Origin: CAYNBT01 sp964396025
GTDB taxonomy: Bacteria; Patescibacteriota; WWE3; UBA101185; UBA10185
Reading direction: 5' to 3'
Assembly: GCA_964396025.1 (NCBI GenBank)
Contig: CAYNBT010000014.1
Coordinates: 1 to 24,546, forward strand
Length of the DNA: 24,546 nt
Both the position numbers and the translations under genes were made by a program. This document shows, in pieces, positions 1 to 8,596 of this stretch (positions are counted from its first letter, which is position 1; each line of letters begins with the position of its first letter). Below the pieces are notes generated by a model. It was not told the DNA's origin and searched no databases. It saw only the letters and a list, made by a program, of their open reading frames with translations.

Positions 1-3000
1 GGGAAGTGGCTGTTACATTACTTGAACCATCTGTTGCTAACAATCTGCTTGCAGTAACAGATGAGAAATTAATAGTGCCTGATGACGCAATACCGGTTGC
101 GCCAGAAATTGCTCCAGCCCCTGAAATGTCAATTGAAGGTGTGTTTAAGAATGTAGTATAGCCACCCCCACCTGAATTTGTGATTAGTATTGCATCAGTT
201 AATGCAAGATTCGCATCAGCATTATCTATGCTTACAGCCGCGTCCAGTCCGTTTGTGTTTGCAGAGTCAGCTTGTCTGATAAAGGTCCCATAGGTAGTTC
301 CTGCTGATGCTGATGGTGTTCCGATCAGTGACAAAACATTTACTGTACCTGCTAGATCTGAAGTGATGGCGATATTTTCTGTACCAGCCAATGTCGCATC
401 AATATCAGTATTAAAGGTCGTAGTGGCATCAAAAGTTTTTGCCCCATCAAATGATTGTGTGCCAGACAAAGAGGCGAGTGTACCCGCTATATTTGGAATA
501 GTTACTGTGATATCGCTTGCCGGATCTGCTGCAGTAAGTTGCAATTCATTTGTGTTAGAGGTCGAACCTTCAAAATATAGTGAGTTACCATCATTACCTG
601 CGGTTTGTGTAAATGCAGCACCAGATCCCACATCTCCAACATCTGTTATATCTCCTGCACCGCTGACCCCACCCACAGCTTTCCATTCCAAAGTATTACC
701 TGATTGCCATGTTAAGACATAGTCACCGGATCCTGCTGCTGTTGGCAATGTATACACAACACTCGCTGCTAAACTATCTGGCGCTTTAAATCCCGTATAT
801 TCCGAACCACCAGCAGCTAATTCTGCAAATCTGATCTCACCTGTATTTCCTGTACTAGTACCAAAAGGATTAAGTGTCAGAGCAGCAGCGGATACATCAA
901 AAAATAATTCAGCAGATGTAGTGGTGTCTCCAATAGCCAAGTCATCTGTAGTTGAAGTGAGGTAGGTAATAGCCCCGCCGTCTGTCCACTTCGAACCGCC
1001 AGCACCACCAGCGCAGTTACCAGTCGACAAACAGACGGTTCCTGTTTCGTCAGGTAACGTCCATGTTCTTGTTCCTGTAAGATCTACTGATGTAATGGTT
1101 CCAGTGAACGAATTTGTGGCTGTAGCTGTCTGGGGAAGTAGGGCAATAGAATCAGTATTTGCTGTGGTTGATGAGAATACTGCTGACCCGGCAGCTTTAA
1201 GAATTGTATTCAGTCCTATATCTGTGCTACTCCCGCTTAGTGTCCAAGAAGGATTACTTCCTGCGGCAGCGTTTGCTAGTGTAAGTTCGTTAACTGCACT
1301 GGTTACAGTATCAAATATTATTAGTTCATTGCCATTTGCATCAGCTATATACCCAAGATCAGCAAATCTTGGTGTAGTTAAAGTCTTGTTAGATAAGGTT
1401 TCACTTCCAGCTAATGTAGCTAATGTTCCGGTTGTAGGTAAAGTAACGTTAGTTGAACCAGTTGTAGTTAAGGTAAGTGCACTTGCACCGGAAGTTGCAA
1501 AGTTACCTGCTAAAGTTAAAGTTCCAGTTGTCCATGTAGGAGCCCCAGAGCCGCCTGAAACTAAAGCTTGGCCTGTAGATCCTGCTGAGTTTGTTGTTAA
1601 TGCGCTAGAAGCACCATACGCAATTCCGCCGTTGTTAACTGTTATTCCATCCAGTGTATTTAATTCTGCAGCTGTAGCTGTCACTGCTGTAGAACCCAAT
1701 GTTAAGTTACCGTCTGCAATTCTTACAGCATCCTCAAAGTAAGCTCCGAAATCCCAATTAGTGCCTTCTTGGTATATTGCGTATTCTGTTGAGGATGTTT
1801 GTGTTGTTAAGTCATTAATATGTAATCCATATGTGGTAGAACCTGCCAGAGTAGTTAAGTTTGTAAAATCTAGATCAATCCCTGTTAATGCTCCTGTTTG
1901 TGTAGTAGCAGAATCAAAATCAGCATTCACTAAATCTCCCGTAGTCCACTCTGTTTCTAAATCAAAGTCCAGATATGTGCCTGTAGTGCCTGGTGTTACG
2001 GTTGTTTTTCCAGCTGAGTCTACTTGGAACAAGTCACCACTTCCAACTGTCAATGCTGCTGTGGGAGTTGTATCCCCTAAACCGAGATTTCCCCCAAGAT
2101 AACTGTTGCTTGTAGAGCTGCTGTATATAGAGTAATTTGTGGCACTGGTACCTCCATTTCCTGCGAGGTAAATACCATAATTGCTTGTTCCACTGCCCCC
2201 ATTGTCCATTGACGGGACAGCTATATACGCTGAATAGTTATTGACAGTACCTGTGGCCGACGGTGCAGCCCCACCCCAAGTAGGAATGTATGCTTTGTAA
2301 TTGCTTACTGTTCCTGAGGTATTGGCACCCCCGCCGTTTCCAGTAATCTGTATGCCATAATTCGAAAATCCCCCTGATCCTCCCCCTGTAGAAGGTGTTA
2401 CCGCTTGAAGTGCGGTTCCAGTGGAGGAAGTTGTATATAGGCCAATCGCTGTGGCACTTCCCGATCCTACTGCTGAAAAATATCCGCCATAGTTAGTATC
2501 AGCTCCCGAAGCCGTCGCATATAGACCCACATTAGTTAAGGTGTTAGTGCCTGCTGACTCTGTCGATGTGTTTGAGAAGTAGCCACCGTAGTTAGTTAGG
2601 TTCCCGGCTGTTGTATTGAATGACCCTGTTGCTGTAGCATTGAGTGCTTTCACTGCAGCTGCAGTTTGGCCTGTTGCATCTGAATCAACAACAAATTCCC
2701 CACTGGCAATAGAGACATCCCCATTGGTAACAACCAGATCACCTGCGGTAATAGTCTGAGCAGCTGTTCCTTCTGCACTTCCTGTGAGTACCAAGTCTTG
2801 GTTGCCCAATGCAATTGTGAATCCTAGGTTAGTAGAAGTTAATTCCAAATTGTCATCAGTTGTCTCATCATACAGAAGAGAGAAATCTGCATCATTTCCA
2901 AATCTGAAAGCTACGTTGTCTTGTACTTCCCAAATACCTGAGATATTCTCTGCATCTGCATCAAAGATCAACGCTTCGATTGTATCTTCAGTTGTTGCAT

Positions 3001-6000
3001 CTACGGTAGTTAAGCCATTGATTGTGGTGACTGAATCGAGAACAGTTTCTAGACTAAATACCGTGCCCGTTAAGTCTAAGTCTGTACCTGCAGAGTAGGT
3101 AGTATCGGTGTCTGTCGCATTAATTGTTATCGAGTCCGTCGATGCATCAGTAGTTATTGATACATTTGATCCAGCTACAAGTGTCAATGTATCCGTTAGT
3201 CCGTCTGCTACAACATTGCTTTGCCCACTAACGGCAAAAGTGTTAAAAAGCTGTTGAGCTTCTGTAGCGGTTATCGTTAAAGTGTCTCCGCTAATGGCAG
3301 TAGTAGCAATACCTGCACCGTTAATAGTTAACGTGTCTGTTGTAGTGTTAGCAGTTGTACTGCCGGATTGAGATGTAAATGTTGCCCACAAATTTTGTGC
3401 GGAACTACTAATAGCCTGGTCTAACGCATCAATTGATGCTGTAAGTGATTCATTATCAACAACATAGTTGTTTGCTGTATACAATCTTGTACCAATAGCT
3501 ACATCAATATCATCAATCACGTCTTGTACAGTTGTTGCTGATGAGTTATCAAACTCATCATACACACCTACCAATGATGCACCAGAGGTTATGTTAGTAG
3601 TGCCAACGTCATTCAAGCCAATGGCTCCTATCGTTAGATCTCCACTAAGTGTTAAATTTGTAAAAGTAGGGGAGTCTCCAGTGCCTAATCCCAATGATGT
3701 TCTTGCAGTAGCACCTGATTCGGCAACCCAGGTAGATCCATTGCCTACAATGATATTTCCATCCGTAGTAGCGAGTGCTGCAATTGCGGCTAGTTCGGCA
3801 TCGTAAGCTTGAACAGAAGAACCAATATCACCTGAGGCTAAAATGCTTTCGTTACCTATATATAGTGTTGTTGAGCCCGCACCATTCGAAGCGTCGTCTA
3901 TTAAATTATTAGTTGAATTAGCCCCAACATAGAAACCACCGGAAGCAAGGACTTCGCCAGTAACATCAAGTTCGTGAGTCGGTGTGAGGTTGCCAATCCC
4001 AACCGCACCACCAAAATATGACTCAGTGGCACCTTCTGTATATATTGCATAGCTGTCTGCTGCTGTAGTAAGTGCGTCAATGTAAACTCCGTATTGAGTT
4101 CCTACCGTACCTGCTCCATCTACATCATCTACATAAAGTCCATAGGCGTTTGTTATAGTTGCACCGGTGTCAGCATAGGTCTCTGCCCAGAATGAGTATG
4201 TATCCGTTGTGGTTCCGCCGTTGCCAAGTGCTGCAATATCGCCATATACGCTTATCAAGTTGTTTGCGATTCCTGAGGTTGCATTTGTATATGCGCGTGA
4301 TCTCAGTGCTTGTTTATGTGCGGCCCCAGTATCTGCTGCGCTAAATCCCCCGTTAATATGTAATGCGTACTCTTCAGTTCCAGTAATAGCAGAGTAGTTT
4401 TTAGCAATATTCAATCTTGCCGTAGGCGTCTCAGTGCCGATTCCCACATCACCGTTGGAAAGTATGGTCATCTTTGTTGAATTAACTCCGCTAGCAGTTG
4501 TGACAAATTCCAACTTTCCGCTATTATCCGCACCATTTCTGGAGCCGATTATGGTTGCAATATTATTTGCCGTTCCGGTTACATCTTCGATTTGAAAAGT
4601 AAGAGCAGCACCGAATTCGTCTATCATATCTCCAGATGTTGTATGTCTAATCGCTAATGCACTTCTTTCCGAATTAGTAATACTACTTGTTCTTTCAGCT
4701 AAAATTACTGGGAATGTAGAGTTAATAGCATGAATAGTTCCTTCTGGAGCACTTGTACCAACCCCAACATTGCCTGATGTGTCTATCACGAATGGGGTAG
4801 TATCAGAAGCAACATCATTAATAACCAGCGTATTGCCCGCTGTTGTGTTAGTAATAGTTAACAGTTCTGCTGATTCATCATAAAAAAGTGGGGCTGTAGA
4901 ATCAGTTCCACCTAAAGCAAAATCATCTGTAACATCATTGGGATGAATTACATTCGAGGTTATATCCCAGATTGATCCGGTTCCACCAGTTGCTGCCTGA
5001 TACGCTGTATTTATCGCATCTACAATTCCTGTGTCACCAGAATCAAAACCCGTATCTGATACTGATAGTGAAATTGGAGAAGTTATCTGTGCATCATCAA
5101 AGAAAATATTTGTGTTACCAAAAAGCGATAAAGCTGTTCCTATTCCGGAATTTATAGAGAAGGTTCCTCCGGTCGAGCCAGTGATGTTTGCTCCACCATC
5201 TGCATCAACAAAAGTTACATCGGCATCAGATGCAATTGTGACGTAATCAGTTCCTCCAACATATAAGTCTCCTAGAATTTCCGCATCATCCGCAACACTT
5301 AGATCGTTAGCGGCTCCGGTGAAATGTGTAAATGCCGCATCAGGTCCAACTATAACCGCTTCATCATCTTCAAATACTCCATTTGTGCCATCTTCCCACA
5401 GATTCGCATATGTCGCAGCGCTTACAAATTCAAGTGCGTTGCCTGCTGCATTAACTCTTACAAGATAAGTGGCAGTTCCGGTATATGCACTAGGAGTATC
5501 CGTAAGTCCTAAGAATGTTGTTACATCATCCGCAGCATTTTGATCCCATGTTGAAAGTATAGAGGCAGCGTTTGCACTGGTTAACACGTTACCGGAAGTA
5601 CCTGTAAAAGTATATGTTGCATTAGCACTAAGATCTCCAACATCAAGTGTGCCATAGTATGTTGCACCTGCTGATTCTAGTATTTGTATTTGTGAGTCAG
5701 CGTTGTTCAATATTATGTCAAATGCCCCTGTTTGATTCCAATCTGCTGTAAGTGCTCCTAGAGCTACTGTTGCAGTCCATGCTTCGCCAGCGCTTCCTGA
5801 AATTCCTATACCGTTACCTGAAGCAACATTTGCTACATAGTTTCCAGTAGTATACGTGCCTAGCTCTATGCCATTTGTTGCTACTGCTATGTTAACTTCG
5901 TTGGCAGGGGAAGCTGTAAGTGTAAATTGTGCGCCAAAATCAAGAGTATCTACGCTTGCACCCACGGCTACGTCATTGTTTTCCACGTTTATGATTGCGC

Positions 6001-7612
6001 TTGAAGCACCTGAGTCGGTTCCGCATTCCCAAGAGTCGTTAGTTTCATTCCACTTTAATATTTGACCATTTGAACAGCCTTGCAATAGTCCAATACCACT
6101 AGCTAACACTTCTAAGCCGGATCCGTTAGATACAGTGGAGGATAATGCATCTGCAGCTGCTAAGGTTTGTACTGTAAGATCTCCGCTAGACAACGTCAGG
6201 CCGTTTCCCGTTATGTCATCTATTGTCTCTGAATTTAACACCAAAGCATCGTTTACAGTAACATTTGAAACAGCAAGAATTTCAGCGCTTTCATCAAAAA
6301 AGAATGGGGCAGTCGAATCAGTTCCGCCCAAAGCAAAGTCATCTGTCTGTGAAGTGAGATATGTGGTGGCACCTGCATCAGTGAAGTAACTTAATCCAAC
6401 GCTATCCCAGCTAGTGCCATTGAATACAACAACAGCATTGTCATCAGTATCCCATGCAATATAACCTTCTCCAGAAGCAGGGGATGCTAATGTAGTTGTT
6501 TGGGGAAGAATCAAACCTTGATTGGTGGACTCAGCATTTGTTATTGCTGATAAATCAAGTAAAGTGCCGTCAGAGAATGACAAAATTCCTGAAGTGAATA
6601 TATCGGATGCATCAGAACGCAAAAATTGTTCCGCAGTTAATCCTCCAACACTTCCCACATCCAAATCTTCTGGTGGAGTCCATACAGGGGGATTAGATCC
6701 TTGTGATGTTAGTACATCACCTTCGTTTCCTTCTTCACCGTCAAACAATATTGTACCTGTGATATCAAGGGTGCCTGCATAAGTGAGATTGTCATTAAGT
6801 TTCACATCTCCAAGACCTGTGCCAACTACATCACCGTTGATATCTAGCGCATTTTCTAACGTAGTTTCAGTGAGCTCGTCTATTTGCGCAAGTCCTGCGA
6901 TCAAACCAGGTGTGGTAAAGGTAACTTGTGTAGTGTTTACCCCACCATTCGCATTTGTAACACCGGTTATTGTAGCGCTTCCTGAAGCTGTGACGTCTTG
7001 CTTGAAGTTGGCAGGTACATTTATGTTGAATACCCAATTGGGATTTGCGCTTCTTTCGCCTAGTACATTTTGAGTTTCAACCTGCTTTGCGTTTTCAGTT
7101 AATGTTTTAATGTTGTTGCTTAGTTTTGAAAAAAGAGACTTTTGAGTACTTAAGTTAATCGCGCGGAATGCAAATGGAGTAAATATTGATATCAATACAA
7201 CGATTGCTCCAAGCTGTACAACCTTTGATAAGGTTTTGAACACAAATAAATTTTTTGATAAATATGAATCGTTGCTATGTTCAACTGCTGTTTTTGTATT
7301 GTTAACCTGTGTGCTTACGATTGGCAATGCTGATTCTGGGGACTGTATAGGATTTAACAGTCTTGCTAGCTCTTGTGCTTTAGCTTTGTTACTGTCTTCA
7401 AGGTCTTTTTTGAGTTTTAGAATATCTTCAATCAGGAAAAATCTGTATCCATTTGATTGTCTTTGTGAACTTATTTTACCGTCTTGTTCGAGTCTTCTTA
7501 GCGATGATGCCGATATTTTTAGTATCTTTGCTGCTTCAGATACACTTAGCTTTAGATTGCTGTATTTGGGTGATTTATCTTGAGTTTTATTTTTAGTATG
7601 TTGGGCAGTCAT
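1..7612 (-). CDS. Giant surface protein with N-terminal HTH, one TM helix and tail-fibre-like repeats (3' end beyond window)
   Basis: I read the minus strand codon by codon from ATG at 7612 to position 2 and found no stop, giving at least 2537 codons; the end lies left of the window. The codon just before the ATG is TAG, so the start is firm. Residues about 20-72 look like a MerR/excisionase winged HTH (SVSEAAKILKISASSLRRLE, then NGYRFF). Residues about 131-150 form one hydrophobic helix. The rest is Gly/Thr/Ser/Asn/Asp-rich and modular: GIGT-x-TPT-type motifs (four copies), NYGIY/NYGGY strings, GTLATLAGSETLSNKTLT as in phage tail fibres, and TYLTS-TDD-ALGG blocks. I find only four cysteines, in two pairs. 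Predicted topology is HTH in the cytoplasm and repeats outside. Giant proteins of this style are known from CPR genomes, where adhesion or attachment to hosts is usually proposed. The exact function is unknown to me. Confidence 0.93.
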   Translation of the reverse strand, partial: MTAQHTKNKTQDKSPKYSNLKLSVSEAAKILKISASSLRRLEQDGKISSQRQSNGYRFFLIEDILKLKKDLEDSNKAKAQELARLLNPIQSPESALPIVSTQVNNTKTAVEHSNDSYLSKNLFVFKTLSKVVQLGAIVVLISIFTPFAFRAINLSTQKSLFSKLSNNIKTLTENAKQVETQNVLGERSANPNWVFNINVPANFKQDVTASGSATITGVTNANGGVNTTQVTFTTPGLIAGLAQIDELTETTLENALDINGDVVGTGLGDVKLNDNLTYAGTLDITGTILFDGEEGNEGDVLTSQGSNPPVWTPPEDLDVGSVGGLTAEQFLRSDASDIFTSGILSFSDGTLLDLSAITNAESTNQGLILPQTTTLASPASGEGYIAWDTDDNAVVVFNGTSWDSVGLSYFTDAGATTYLTSQTDDFALGGTDSTAPFFFDESAEILAVSNVTVNDALVLNSETIDDITGNGLTLSSGDLTVQTLAAADALSSTVSNGSGLEVLASGIGLLQGCSNGQILKWNETNDSWECGTDSGASSAIINVENNDVAVGASVDTLDFGAQFTLTASPANEVNIAVATNGIELGTYTTGNYVANVASGNGIGISGSAGEAWTATVALGALTADWNQTGAFDIILNNADSQIQILESAGATYYGTLDVGDLSANATYTFTGTSGNVLTSANAASILSTWDQNAADDVTTFLGLTDTPSAYTGTATYLVRVNAAGNALEFVSAATYANLWEDGTNGVFEDDEAVIVGPDAAFTHFTGAANDLSVADDAEILGDLYVGGTDYVTIASDADVTFVDADGGANITGSTGGTFSINSGIGTALSLFGNTNIFFDDAQITSPISLSVSDTGFDSGDTGIVDAINTAYQAATGGTGSIWDITSNVIHPNDVTDDFALGGTDSTAPLFYDESAELLTITNTTAGNTLVINDVASDTTPFVIDTSGNVGVGTSAPEGTIHAINSTFPVILAERTSSITNSERSALAIRHTTSGDMIDEFGAALTFQIEDVTGTANNIATIIGSRNGADNSGKLEFVTTASGVNSTKMTILSNGDVGIGTETPTARLNIAKNYSAITGTEEYALHINGGFSAADTGAAHKQALRSRAYTNATSGIANNLISVYGDIAALGNGGTTTDTYSFWAETYADTGATITNAYGLYVDDVDGAGTVGTQYGVYIDALTTAADSYAIYTEGATESYFGGAVGIGNLTPTHELDVTGEVLASGGFYVGANSTNNLIDDASNGAGSTTLYIGNESILASGDIGSSVQAYDAELAAIAALATTDGNIIVGNGSTWVAESGATARTSLGLGTGDSPTFTNLTLSGDLTIGAIGLNDVGTTNITSGASLVGVYDEFDNSSATTVQDVIDDIDVAIGTRLYTANNYVVDNESLTASIDALDQAISSSAQNLWATFTSQSGSTTANTTTDTLTINGAGIATTAISGDTLTITATEAQQLFNTFAVSGQSNVVADGLTDTLTLVAGSNVSITTDASTDSITINATDTDTTYSAGTDLDLTGTVFSLETVLDSVTTINGLTTVDATTEDTIEALIFDADAENISGIWEVQDNVAFRFGNDADFSLLYDETTDDNLELTSTNLGFTIALGNQDLVLTGSAEGTAAQTITAGDLVVTNGDVSIASGEFVVDSDATGQTAAAVKALNATATGSFNTTAGNLTNYGGYFSNTSTESAGTNTLTNVGLYATASGADTNYGGYFSAVGSGSATAIGLYTTSSTGTALQAVTPSTGGGSGGFSNYGIQITGNGGGANTSGTVSNYKAYIPTWGGAAPSATGTVNNYSAYIAVPSMDNGGSGTSNYGIYLAGNGGTSATNYSIYSSSTSNSYLGGNLGLGDTTPTAALTVGSGDLFQVDSAGKTTVTPGTTGTYLDFDLETEWTTGDLVNADFDSATTQTGALTGIDLDFTNLTTLAGSTTYGLHINDLTTQTSSTEYAIYQEGTNWDFGAYFEDAVRIADGNLTLGSTAVTATAAELNTLDGITVNNGGIAYGASSALTTNSAGSTGQALVSGGSGAPTWTTGTLTLAGNFATSGASALTLTTTGSTNVTLPTTGTLATLAGSETLSNKTLTTPRFADLGYIADANGNELIIFDTVTSAVNELTLANAAAGSNPSWTLSGSSTDIGLNTILKAAGSAVFSSTTANTDSIALLPQTATATNSFTGTITSVDLTGTRTWTLPDETGTVCLSTGNCAGGAGGSKWTDGGAITYLTSTTDDLAIGDTTTSAELFFDVSAAALTLNPFGTSTGNTGEIRFAELAAGGSEYTGFKAPDSLAASVVYTLPTAAGSGDYVLTWQSGNTLEWKAVGGVSGAGDITDVGDVGSGAAFTQTAGNDGNSLYFEGSTSNTNELQLTAADPASDITVTIPNIAGTLASLSGTQSFDGAKTFDATTTFNTDIDATLAGTENIAITSDLAGTVNVLSLIGTPSASAGTTYGTFIRQADSANTNGLDAAVSIDNADANLALTDAILITNSGGGGYTTFLNTPSIDISGAGAISGATGIASSGTINFSSVTASRLLATDGSSNVTATS
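2107..2615 (-). repeat. NYG-rich repeat tract of giant gene
   Basis: The minus-strand frame encodes a run of short units around NYGGY, NVGLY, AIGLY, SNYGI, SNYKAYI, NNYSAYI, SNYGIY and TNYSIY, each roughly 17-30 residues apart and rich in Gly, Ser and Thr. The tract leads directly into a GLGDTTPTAALTV unit (about 2045-2089). A similar shorter run (NAYGLY, QYGVYI, SYAIY) lies at about 4040-4165. Such units are typical of beta-rich fibre shafts. Confidence 0.7.
4874..4930 (-). repeat. Internal repeat module of giant gene, copy B
   Basis: This 57-bp stretch closely matches 6290-6346 at DNA level, with a few substitutions and no gaps. It encodes TDDFALGGTDSTAPLFYDES, against TDDFALGGTDSTAPFFFDES in the other copy. 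A more divergent relative (DDLAIGDTTTSAELFFD) lies near 895-945. The similarity points to duplication within the gene. Confidence 0.8.
6290..6346 (-). repeat. Internal repeat module of giant gene, copy A
   Basis: Partner of 4874-4930 in the same reading frame. It is preceded by a TTYLTSQ stretch that also recurs as ITYLTST before the third, divergent copy near 895-985. These blocks resemble repeated modules of phage-tail-like surface proteins. Confidence 0.8.
7163..7222 (-). other. Single transmembrane helix of the giant protein
   Basis: Codons about 131-150 (VVQLGAIVVLISIFTPFAF) are the only strongly hydrophobic stretch I see in the readable 2537 residues. Lysines and other charged residues before it favour N-in, C-out (type II) insertion. 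It separates the HTH from the repeat ectodomain. Confidence 0.8.
7397..7555 (-). other. MerR/excisionase-like helix-turn-helix domain of the giant protein
   Basis: Codons 20-72 of the giant gene. LSVSEAAKILKISASSLRRL fits helix-turn-helix and the following NGYRFF plus IEDILKL fits the wing and the last helix of MerR-type readers. It precedes the membrane helix at codons 131-150, so it would face the cytoplasm. DNA binding is inferred from the fold pattern only. Confidence 0.75.
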
Positions 7613-7658
7613 CTAAATCTTTATCAAATGCTTTTCTTACAACATTTTGTAAGGTTTA

Positions 7659-7670
7659 TATAATGTTATA
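7659..7670. repeat. Inverted repeat TATAA-N2-TTATA in the divergent intergenic region
   Basis: TATAATGTTATA is symmetric in its outer five bases. It provides -10-like hexamers on both strands: TATAAT on plus and TATAAC/TAACAT on minus. It could be a shared promoter core or an operator between the giant gene and the ATPase operon. Plain AT-richness could also explain it. Confidence 0.35.
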
Positions 7671-7691
7671 TTTGCGGCTAGTACATGTCAA
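7663..7691 (-). promoter_or_regulatory. Promoter of the giant surface-protein gene
   Basis: On the minus strand a consensus -35 TTGACA (7691-7686) is followed after 17 bp by TAACAT (7668-7663); TATAAC two bases earlier is an alternative -10. Transcription would start near 7655, giving a leader of about 43 nt before the ATG at 7612. No Shine-Dalgarno is evident in that leader. Confidence 0.6.
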
Positions 7692-7760
7692 CACTTTAAT
7701 ACCTGTTTTAAGACAAGTTTTTTCACCTAAATCATCCAAACTTCTTTGATTAGGAAAGTC

Positions 7761-7789
7761 TGTAAAAAAGATTCATAGGTGGTTATACT
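7761..7789 (+). promoter_or_regulatory. Promoter of the ATPase operon, probably leaderless
   Basis: TATACT at 7784-7789 sits 6 nt before the ATG at 7796, so transcription should begin at or very near the start codon. The -35 place (TGTAAA, 7761-7766, 17-bp spacer) is weak. No Shine-Dalgarno precedes the ATG. A second possible -10 (TATAAT 7659-7664) would give a leader of about 125 nt. Confidence 0.5.
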
Positions 7790-7795
7790 ATCCAC

Positions 7796-8572
7796 ATGAG
7801 GAATGCTTTGAGATTGTTATGCATCTGCTTTTTGTTAATAGCTTCTTTTTTGAATTTTAGTAGTTCTTATGCACAAGGATTAACTTCTGGAATAGCAGTT
7901 TCTGAACCAGTAGACCCAAACATTGGAAAAGCGGGGAGTATTATCTCGTTTGTAGATGGGGACTTTATACTAAGTAAAAAGGCATATGACGAAAAAATTT
8001 ATGGAGTTATTGCAGAAACACCCGTTGCTTCCGTGGAGGATACCTCGCTCAGTGTCTCCAAATTGGTGATAAACAATGGTGCAGCCTATGTCATAGTTTC
8101 AAACAGTAATGGTAATATTAAGATTGGTGACTTTATAACCTCGTCTAATGTTGCTGGGGTAGGGCAGAAGGCAACAACTTCGGGATATGTACTTGGTTTT
8201 GCGCTAGAGAACTTTACCAGCACCACCAATAATAGCCAGAAAGCTATACTAGTTTCTGTTGCTATAAGGAATCAGTTTATTGAAAGCAATGTAAAGGTTA
8301 ACTTAATTGAAGCACTGCGTTCAGGTTTACAAGCACCATTTTTAACACCAGTTGCATCTCTTCGCTACATATTAGCTGCCCTCATTGTTGTGGGGTCCTT
8401 TATTGTGGGTTTTTCCTCTTTTGGGAAGACTTCAGGTAGTGGTATAGAAGCTCTTGGCAGAAACCCATTAGCAAAAAAAACAATCCAAGCTACCATAATT
8501 TTTAATTTCATTCTTACATCTGTAATAATGCTGGTGGGCTTACTTCTAGCTTATTTTATACTTGTTTTGTAG
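7796..8572 (+). CDS. ATP synthase c-like subunit with secreted N-terminal domain
   Basis: 258 aa, against about 70-90 for a normal subunit c. Residues 1-27 are a signal peptide (hydrophobic core, likely cleavage near SYAQ). Residues 28-170 are a beta-rich domain with IKIGDFITSSNVAGVGQKAT, a pattern I associate with the end domains of CPR giant or phage-tail-like surface proteins (from memory, not shown here). Residues 189-258 match subunit c: helix 1, then GIEALGRNPLAKKTIQ with the conserved RNP loop (R222-N223-P224), then helix 2. Counting 20 residues from the loop Arg, where c subunits carry Glu or Asp, falls on Ser242, and helix 2 contains no acidic residue. The topology agrees with a c subunit: loop inside, both ends outside, so the extra domain faces outward. 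It is first in an operon with b, alpha, gamma, beta and epsilon; no subunit a lies upstream. Confidence 0.85.
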   Translation: MRNALRLLCICFLLIASFLNFSSSYAQGLTSGIAVSEPVDPNIGKAGSIISFVDGDFILSKKAYDEKIYGVIAETPVASVEDTSLSVSKLVINNGAAYVIVSNSNGNIKIGDFITSSNVAGVGQKATTSGYVLGFALENFTSTTNNSQKAILVSVAIRNQFIESNVKVNLIEALRSGLQAPFLTPVASLRYILAALIVVGSFIVGFSSFGKTSGSGIEALGRNPLAKKTIQATIIFNFILTSVIMLVGLLLAYFILVL

Positions 8573-8596
8573 TAAGTTGTGTTAGAATTTTGATAT

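Noticed and set aside
363..7583. Many plus-strand open frames of 60-215 codons across 1-7583
   Set aside because: They lie opposite the single uninterrupted minus-strand giant frame, have Val/Ser/Ala-biased composition expected from its antisense, lack start signals and match no family I know.
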